Positions 13,485 through 17,346 of a stretch of DNA of 17,346 nt are shown piece by piece. The stretch is from assembly GCA_035525905.1 (NCBI GenBank), contig DATLDK010000111.1, positions 1 to 17,346 on the forward strand, in the 5' to 3' direction. Origin of the DNA: Gaiellasilicea sp035525905 (GTDB lineage Bacteria; Actinomycetota; Thermoleophilia; Gaiellales; Gaiellaceae). Within the stretch, counting starts at the first letter, position 1, and each line of letters starts with the position of its first letter. Under the pieces are notes generated by a model. It was not told where the DNA came from, ran no database searches, and saw only the letters and a program-made list of their open reading frames with translations. A program made the translations under genes and the position numbers.

Positions 13485-14432
13485 GTGAAAGCGATCCGTA
13501 TCCACGCCGATGGTGGGCCCGAGGTGCTGCAGTACGAAGACGTTCCCGACCCCGTCGCCGGGCCCGGCGAGGTTCTCATTTCCCTTCGAGCCGCTTCCCT
13601 CAATCATCTCGATTTGTGGGTCCGGAAGGGGCTCCCGTCGGTGCCGAAGCCGCGGATTCTCGGGGCGGACGGCGCCGGGGTCAGGGTCGACAACGGCGAA
13701 CGGGTCGTGATCAATCCCGGGCTGGAGCACGGCGCGGTCATCAGCGTGATCGGAGAGCACACAGACGGAACGCACTGCGAGCTGATCGCGGTTCCTGAGA
13801 CCAACGTGTTCCCGCTCGACGATGCGATCGACTTCGAGACGGCGGCCGCCTTTCCGCTCGTGTACGAGACGGCCTATCGCATGCTCGTCACGAAGGCGCA
13901 ACTCCGGAAGGACGAGTGGGTGTTGATCTGGGGGATCGGCGGCGGCGTCGGCACCGCTGCGTTCGAGATCGCCCGCGCGATCGGAGCGAAGACCCTCGTC
14001 ACCTCGTCGTCGGAGGAGAAGCTTGCGCGAGCGCGTGAATGGGGAGCCGATGCGGCGGTAGCCCATGGTGAAGCGGCAAACGCCGCGAAGGAGCTGGGCG
14101 GCGTCGACGTGGTCGTCGAGACGGTTGGCGAGGCGACGTGGAAGGACTCCCTCGGAGCGGTCAAGCCCGGCGGCAGGGTGACGGTGTGCGGCGCGACGAG
14201 CGGCCCCAACCCACCCGCTCAGCTCCATCGCTTCTGGTGGAAGCAGCTGACGATCTACGGCTCCACGATGGGAACACGGGAAGATTTTCTCGGCGCCTAC
14301 GAGCTGGTTCGCAGCGGCCGGGCGCGCGTGCACGTTGACTCAGTCTTCCGGCTCGCCGACGCCCGAAGAGCGCACGAGCGGATGGAGCTCGGGGAGCAGC
14401 TCGGCAAGATCGTGCTCTCGATCCCGGGCTGA
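13485..14432 (+). CDS. MDR-family NAD(P)H oxidoreductase lacking the structural zinc loop
   Basis: This 315-aa medium-chain dehydrogenase/reductase has a GroES-like N-terminal domain (for example AASLNHLDLWVRKG, about 37-49) and a Rossmann domain with WGIGGGVGTAAFEIA (about 149-163) and the cofactor-discriminating TSSSEEKL after the second strand. It resembles zinc-type quinone reductases and alcohol dehydrogenases. The region that usually carries a four-cysteine structural zinc loop reads directly from INPGLEHG into GEHTDGTHCE (about 76-99), so that lobe is missing. A quinone oxidoreductase or enoyl reductase role is possible and the substrate is unknown. The start is GTG at 13485, matching the usual MKAI-type N-terminus. 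It is divergent from queG. Confidence 0.9.
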   Translation: MKAIRIHADGGPEVLQYEDVPDPVAGPGEVLISLRAASLNHLDLWVRKGLPSVPKPRILGADGAGVRVDNGERVVINPGLEHGAVISVIGEHTDGTHCELIAVPETNVFPLDDAIDFETAAAFPLVYETAYRMLVTKAQLRKDEWVLIWGIGGGVGTAAFEIARAIGAKTLVTSSSEEKLARAREWGADAAVAHGEAANAAKELGGVDVVVETVGEATWKDSLGAVKPGGRVTVCGATSGPNPPAQLHRFWWKQLTIYGSTMGTREDFLGAYELVRSGRARVHVDSVFRLADARRAHERMELGEQLGKIVLSIPG

Positions 14433-14438
14433 GCCGGC

Positions 14439-15605
14439 TTACGGATTCCAGCTGCCGCGCAGGAAGCGGACGACGAGCACCGACATCAGCAGCAGCGGGA
14501 GCCCGACCAGCAGCACGACAGCCGCAAACGCCCACGGCGGTGCGTCGTCCGGGCTCGGGAGCGCGGGAAGGTCGACATGAGTCCCGAGCACGCCGCCACC
14601 GCCGCCGCCTGACCGCGACGGAGGGGCGCTCCGCTTGTGCGGCCTGGTCGCGGGCGCAACGGTCGGCGCCGCCGGTGCGGACGCCGTGCCTCCCTCCGGA
14701 CTACCGGCGGGAATGCTCGCAGGAAGGTCGGCAACGAAAGCCTCGATTCGACTGCGGGAGACCAGCCCCGCCGAGCCATCGCACGCGGCGCGACGCGCGC
14801 GCCCGTCTCCGAGGAGGATCGTGCGCCGCGGTGAGACGACCTTCACGAGCAGCGGCTGCGCGACGGGTAGGCGCGAGGAGGAACGGAGGAGCGACAGGAT
14901 GTAGATGCCCGGCCCGATCGACTTCCGCCCCACACGTCCTCCGAAGTCCAGGCGGTTGACGCCGCGAAGGCCGCGAACAGTCGCTGTTCCTGCAGCCCGG
15001 CACGAGGGCGCGGGGCCGCGCAAGGTGAGCAGGATCCACTGCTGCCGCGGCAGGCTGAACCGGATCCTCACCCGAACTCGGCCGTTGGCGCGCGTCGTAC
15101 GTGCACGGGCGGTGCTGGACCCGGCGTGCGTACGGTCGGCGGAGCCGGCCTTCGTCGCGCGAGGGGACCTAGGCGCCGTCGAGCTGGAGCCGGCGAGCCC
15201 CGGTGACGTGCGTGCGCTGCCGACCACAGGGACCGAGGCAGCCGTGGGGGCCGTCGGGGCGTTCGGCAGCGAGACCGGCCCGGGCGGCCGGGAGGGCGCG
15301 GCGGGTGTCGGGACGCGAACTGTGGGTGTGGTGGGCGCGGGCGCCTTCGGTGCGGGAGGCACGCTCGGTGCGGGAGGCACGCTCGGCGCAGGAGGAAGGC
15401 TGGGCGCGGGAGGAAGGCTGGGCGTCGTCACCGCCGCCGTCGTGACCGGTGTCGAGACCGTGGTTGTGACGGTCGGGACCGGCACGGGGCCGGCCGGGGG
15501 ATCCAGGGTCGGCGTGGTCGCCCCCAGAGCCTGCGCGGCGACCACCCCGACGGCAAGCAGCGCCATCGCGGCCAGGGCCGTCAGGGCCCGCAGAAGTCTG
15601 GACAT
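14439..15605 (-). CDS. Pro-rich envelope protein with signal peptide and C-terminal membrane helix
   Basis: This 388-aa protein starts with a signal sequence (about residues 1-29, with an AQALGA cleavage-like end). It continues with a long Pro/Thr/Ala/Val-rich region (about 31-128) containing four tandem PPAPS-type repeats and a Ser/Arg-rich stretch. A folded-looking middle domain (about 172-275) has two cysteines (C202 and C275) and beta-like strands such as RVRVRIRFSLPRQQW. A second low-complexity segment ends in a poly-Gly run, and a C-terminal membrane helix (about 358-383) is followed by a short basic tail. This resembles a wall-spanning protein anchored at its C-terminus. I do not recognise the family. 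The ATG has a G-rich ribosome-binding-like GGGGGTG upstream. Confidence 0.8.
   Translation of the reverse strand: MSRLLRALTALAAMALLAVGVVAAQALGATTPTLDPPAGPVPVPTVTTTVSTPVTTAAVTTPSLPPAPSLPPAPSVPPAPSVPPAPKAPAPTTPTVRVPTPAAPSRPPGPVSLPNAPTAPTAASVPVVGSARTSPGLAGSSSTAPRSPRATKAGSADRTHAGSSTARARTTRANGRVRVRIRFSLPRQQWILLTLRGPAPSCRAAGTATVRGLRGVNRLDFGGRVGRKSIGPGIYILSLLRSSSRLPVAQPLLVKVVSPRRTILLGDGRARRAACDGSAGLVSRSRIEAFVADLPASIPAGSPEGGTASAPAAPTVAPATRPHKRSAPPSRSGGGGGGVLGTHVDLPALPSPDDAPPWAFAAVVLLVGLPLLLMSVLVVRFLRGSWNP
15349..15420 (-). repeat. Four tandem 18-bp repeats coding for PPAPS-type motifs
   Basis: Four consecutive 18-bp units begin at 15349, 15367, 15385 and 15403 on the plus strand. Units 1 and 2 are identical, and units 3 and 4 differ from each other by one base. 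They encode repeats such as LPPAPS and VPPAPS in the wall-spanning region of the Pro-rich protein. Recent duplication or slippage is likely, and the copy number may vary between strains. Confidence 0.85.
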
Positions 15606-15682
15606 CGCACTCACCCCCAATGAAACGTTCCCGATGGCAGGCGGGATACGTCGCCGAAGGGGATTTGCGCGCCCAGCGCGAA

Positions 15683-15688
15683 TACGAT
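15683..15688 (+). promoter_or_regulatory. Candidate -10 box (TACGAT) of the RodZ-like gene
   Basis: TACGAT is followed by eight bases, including a weak CGGAG, and the ATG at 15697. The spacing is slightly longer than at the leaderless starts elsewhere. The 91-bp divergent region shows no clear -10 box for the opposite Pro-rich gene. Confidence 0.4.
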
Positions 15689-15696
15689 TCACGGAG

Positions 15697-16218
15697 ATGA
15701 CCAAGGTAAGACCGTCCGACGTGCTCTTCTGGATGCTGGCGATGCTGGCGCTGGCGTCCGTGATCCTCTTCCTGCTCGTCCTCTCCGGCGCCGTCGCGAT
15801 CGACTCCGCTGCCACGGCGACCCAAACGACGACCACGACCAAGACGGCGACGGAGGCCGCACGCCCGAAAACCAGGACGACGAGCAAGCCCGCGGCCAAG
15901 CCGACCACGCCGACGACGAAGGCGAGCGCGAAGCCGAAGCCCGTAGCGCCGCCGCCTCCGAAACCTGCTCAGACGACGGTCGTCCTGACGGCTGCGCGCG
16001 GCGACTGCTGGTTTCAGGCGCGGGTGGGCTCAGCCGACGGCCAGGTGCTCGACGAACGCGTCCTGACGCAGGGCGAGTCGATCAGCGTCAAGGGAAAGAC
16101 CGTCTGGCTCACCGTCGGCGCCGCCGGCAACCTGGACGTCACGGTCAACGGCAAGCCGCAGGCGCTGTCGGCGGGGACGATCTCGGTGGTGCTGGGCGCG
16201 AAAGGCGCGGCGGACTAG
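15697..16218 (+). CDS. Membrane protein with RodZ C-terminal-like (DUF4115) domain
   Basis: This 173-aa protein has a very short cytoplasmic N-terminus, one membrane helix (about residues 9-31), a Thr/Lys/Pro/Ala-rich linker (about 38-92) and a compact C-terminal domain (about 94-167). That domain reads GDCWFQARVGSADGQVLDE, then a LTQGES turn, LTVGAAGNLDVTVNG and ISVVLG. This strand order matches the periplasmic or extracellular domain of the cell-shape protein RodZ. The cytoplasmic helix-turn-helix that lets RodZ contact MreB is absent, so this is a reduced form. The ATG is chosen because it directly precedes the helix and has TACGAT upstream. The frame is open further back but only as a shadow of the Pro-rich gene. 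Its TAG shares CTAG with the stop of the DUF59 gene. Confidence 0.82.
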   Translation: MTKVRPSDVLFWMLAMLALASVILFLLVLSGAVAIDSAATATQTTTTTKTATEAARPKTRTTSKPAAKPTTPTTKASAKPKPVAPPPPKPAQTTVVLTAARGDCWFQARVGSADGQVLDERVLTQGESISVKGKTVWLTVGAAGNLDVTVNGKPQALSAGTISVVLGAKGAAD

Positions 16219-16514
16219 CCGAAGCCGAGGATGAACTTGGCGTCGTCGGACATCTTGTCCGGCGTCCACGGCGGATCGAAGGTCAGCTCGACCTCGACCT
16301 CCTCCACGCCCTCGACGCCCGAGGCCGCCTCGTGGATGTTCTCCTGGATCATCTGCCCGGCGGGACAGCCCATCGAGGTCAGCGTGTGGATCACCTTCAC
16401 CTTGGGCCCCTCGATCTCGACGTCGTAGAAGAGCCCGAGCTCGACGATGTCCATCCCGAGCTCCGGGTCCTCGACGGTGTGGAGCGCGTCGACGATCTGC
16501 TCGCGGGTGGCCAT
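16215..16514 (-). CDS. DUF59/MIP18-family Fe-S cluster assembly factor (SufT/PaaD-like)
   Basis: This 99-aa protein is a compact single domain. The family signature VEDPELGMDIVELGL (about residues 14-28) and TSMGCPAGQMIQENI (about 46-60), with the conserved reactive C50, are clear. The C-terminal DPPWTPDKMSDDAK (about 80-93) is also typical. Such proteins help mature or transfer Fe-S clusters. PaaD, also in this family, does so for phenylacetyl-CoA epoxidase, but no paa genes are seen here. It could serve general cluster assembly, for example for QueG, though that link is only suggestive. The start is ATG at 16514, 9 bp after the GlpX-like stop, with TAGCCT-N6 directly upstream. Whether it shares the GlpX-like transcript or has its own promoter is open. 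Confidence 0.92.
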   Translation of the reverse strand: MATREQIVDALHTVEDPELGMDIVELGLFYDVEIEGPKVKVIHTLTSMGCPAGQMIQENIHEAASGVEGVEEVEVELTFDPPWTPDKMSDDAKFILGFG

Positions 16515-16520
16515 GCCGCA

Positions 16521-16526
16521 AGGCTA
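16521..16526 (-). promoter_or_regulatory. Candidate -10 box (TAGCCT) of the DUF59 gene
   Basis: TAGCCT on the minus strand is followed by six bases (TGCGGC) and the ATG at 16514. Its first three bases are the stop codon of the upstream GlpX-like gene. It fits the leaderless pattern exactly, and no Shine-Dalgarno sequence is present. Confidence 0.45.
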
Positions 16527-17346
16527 CCCGAGCAGGCGCACTTCCTCCCGGCGCTCGCGTGCGAAGAAATGGATGCTTTCCGAGAATCGCACCCAGTTGC
16601 ATCGCATGCACATGACGAGCGAATGGGTGCGAGCGCTGTCCGCCAGGAAGCGAACTCCGCGGAGCAGGTCCCCGTTCGACACTCCTGTGGCGACGACGAT
16701 CACCTCCCCCGGCGCGAGGTCGTCCGCTGAGAAGACGCGGTTGATGTCGTCGATCCCGTGTGCCGCGGCCTCCTCGATCTCGCCGCGGGTCGTCGGCCAG
16801 AGCTGCGCCTGGAGATCTCCGCCGAGGCAGCGGAGCGCCGCAGCGGAGAGAACCGCCTGGCGGGTGCCGCCGATACCCACTGCCAGATGGTCGTTGGTGC
16901 CACGAATGGCAGCGGAGATCGAAGCGGTCACGTCGCCGTCCTGGATCAGCTTGATCCGCGCGCCTGCGGCGCGAATCTCCTCGATCAGGTCGTGATGCCG
17001 CGGCCGGTCGAGCACGAGCGTCGTGATGTCGTTCGCGTTCCGGCCGAACGTCTCCGCGACGGCGGCGATGTTGTCGGCCATCGGGCGCATCAGGTCGATC
17101 CGCCCTTTCGCGCGCGGGCCGACGGCCATCCGCCGCATGTACATGTCCGGCAGCCGGAGCAGTGATCCGGTCGGGCCGACCGCGAGCATGGACATCGCGC
17201 CTGTACCGCCGCGCGCGACGACGCCGCTGCCTTCAAGCGGGTCGACGGCGAGGTCGAACGCCTCGCCGCCGGCGCCGATGTCGGTGCCCGTCGGAAGCGT
17301 GACACCACCGTAGGGCCCGATCACGACGGTCCCCGAGATGGGGAGC
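16524..17346 (-). CDS. GlpX-like (class II fructose-1,6-bisphosphatase family) protein with altered catalytic residues, 5' end missing
   Basis: The frame is open to the window edge, giving about 273 C-terminal residues. Family features are clear: FDLAVDPLEGSG, PDMYMRRMAVGPRAKGRIDL, MADNI, LDRPRHHDLIEEIRAAG, IQDGDVTASI, VGIGG, ATGVSNGDLLRGV and FSESIHFFARERR. However, where the E. coli enzyme has GEGEIDEAP (with metal/catalytic residues E57 and D61), this protein reads GPYGGVTLP. GGAPEG (E213) is GGTRQA here, and the phosphate-binding KSRTIR region reads RCNWVR. Only the DPLEG acidic pair remains. It may be a non-catalytic paralogue or act on another substrate. No frameshift explains the change in the visible part. 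The upstream N-terminal portion is outside the window. Confidence 0.88.
   Translation of the reverse strand, partial: LPISGTVVIGPYGGVTLPTGTDIGAGGEAFDLAVDPLEGSGVVARGGTGAMSMLAVGPTGSLLRLPDMYMRRMAVGPRAKGRIDLMRPMADNIAAVAETFGRNANDITTLVLDRPRHHDLIEEIRAAGARIKLIQDGDVTASISAAIRGTNDHLAVGIGGTRQAVLSAAALRCLGGDLQAQLWPTTRGEIEEAAAHGIDDINRVFSADDLAPGEVIVVATGVSNGDLLRGVRFLADSARTHSLVMCMRCNWVRFSESIHFFARERREEVRLLG

Noticed and set aside
15349..15420. CRISPR-like array
   Set aside because: The repeats are contiguous 18-bp units without spacers, in frame with a Pro-rich coding region.

Overview
This is a G+C-rich window with dense coding on both strands and no intergenic stretch longer than about 190 bases. Several things suggest an actinobacterium, perhaps class Thermoleophilia (Solirubrobacterales/Gaiellales type): a PafB-PafC type double-WYL regulator fused in one chain, frequent GTG starts, gene starts without Shine-Dalgarno sequences preceded by a TANNNT box, and small zinc-ribbon and Pro/Thr-rich membrane proteins. 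The lineage is inference. I see no mobile element, CRISPR array, tRNA or rRNA.

Layout. (1) 1-219 is the 3' end of a coiled-coil gene. (2) 2845-222 (minus) is a three-gene operon: a secreted beta-rich protein, an OmpR/PhoB-type response regulator and a HAMP-type sensor kinase. An 11-bp-period direct repeat upstream suggests autoregulation. (3) 2956-6797 is an acyl-CoA/aldehyde block: 3-hydroxyacyl-CoA dehydrogenase (-), a small unknown gene (+), thiolase (-) and aldehyde dehydrogenase (+). (4) 6884-8001 is a coupled pair of zinc-ribbon proteins, the second with a membrane helix and a SPOR-like domain. (5) 8002-8189 is an unusually AT-rich regulatory region ahead of a 153-aa protein with a C-terminal Cys3His motif, followed by the PafBC-like regulator (8682-10697). 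(6) 10705-14432 holds queG with a translationally coupled GAF-type sensor kinase (-) and a divergent MDR oxidoreductase (+). (7) 14439-16218 holds two divergent envelope proteins, one Pro-rich and one a RodZ C-terminal-like domain without a helix-turn-helix. (8) 16215-17346 holds a DUF59/SufT-like Fe-S assembly factor and the 3' part of a GlpX-like gene whose catalytic motifs look degenerate.

How it works together. The thiolase and 3-hydroxyacyl-CoA dehydrogenase catalyse adjacent steps of acetoacetyl-CoA/3-hydroxybutyryl-CoA interconversion or beta-oxidation, and the aldehyde dehydrogenase could feed carboxylic acids to it. The two kinases, the secreted protein and the SPOR, RodZ-like and Pro-rich proteins point to envelope sensing. 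The most striking overall signal is in promoters. At least seven gene starts have an exact TANNNT hexamer 6-7 nt before the start codon, the signature of leaderless transcription. At two divergent pairs (5348-5369 and 13470-13484) the opposing -10 boxes overlap in intergenic gaps of only 22 and 15 bp. Most convergent genes end within 7 bp of each other, and two pairs share a CTAG stop palindrome.
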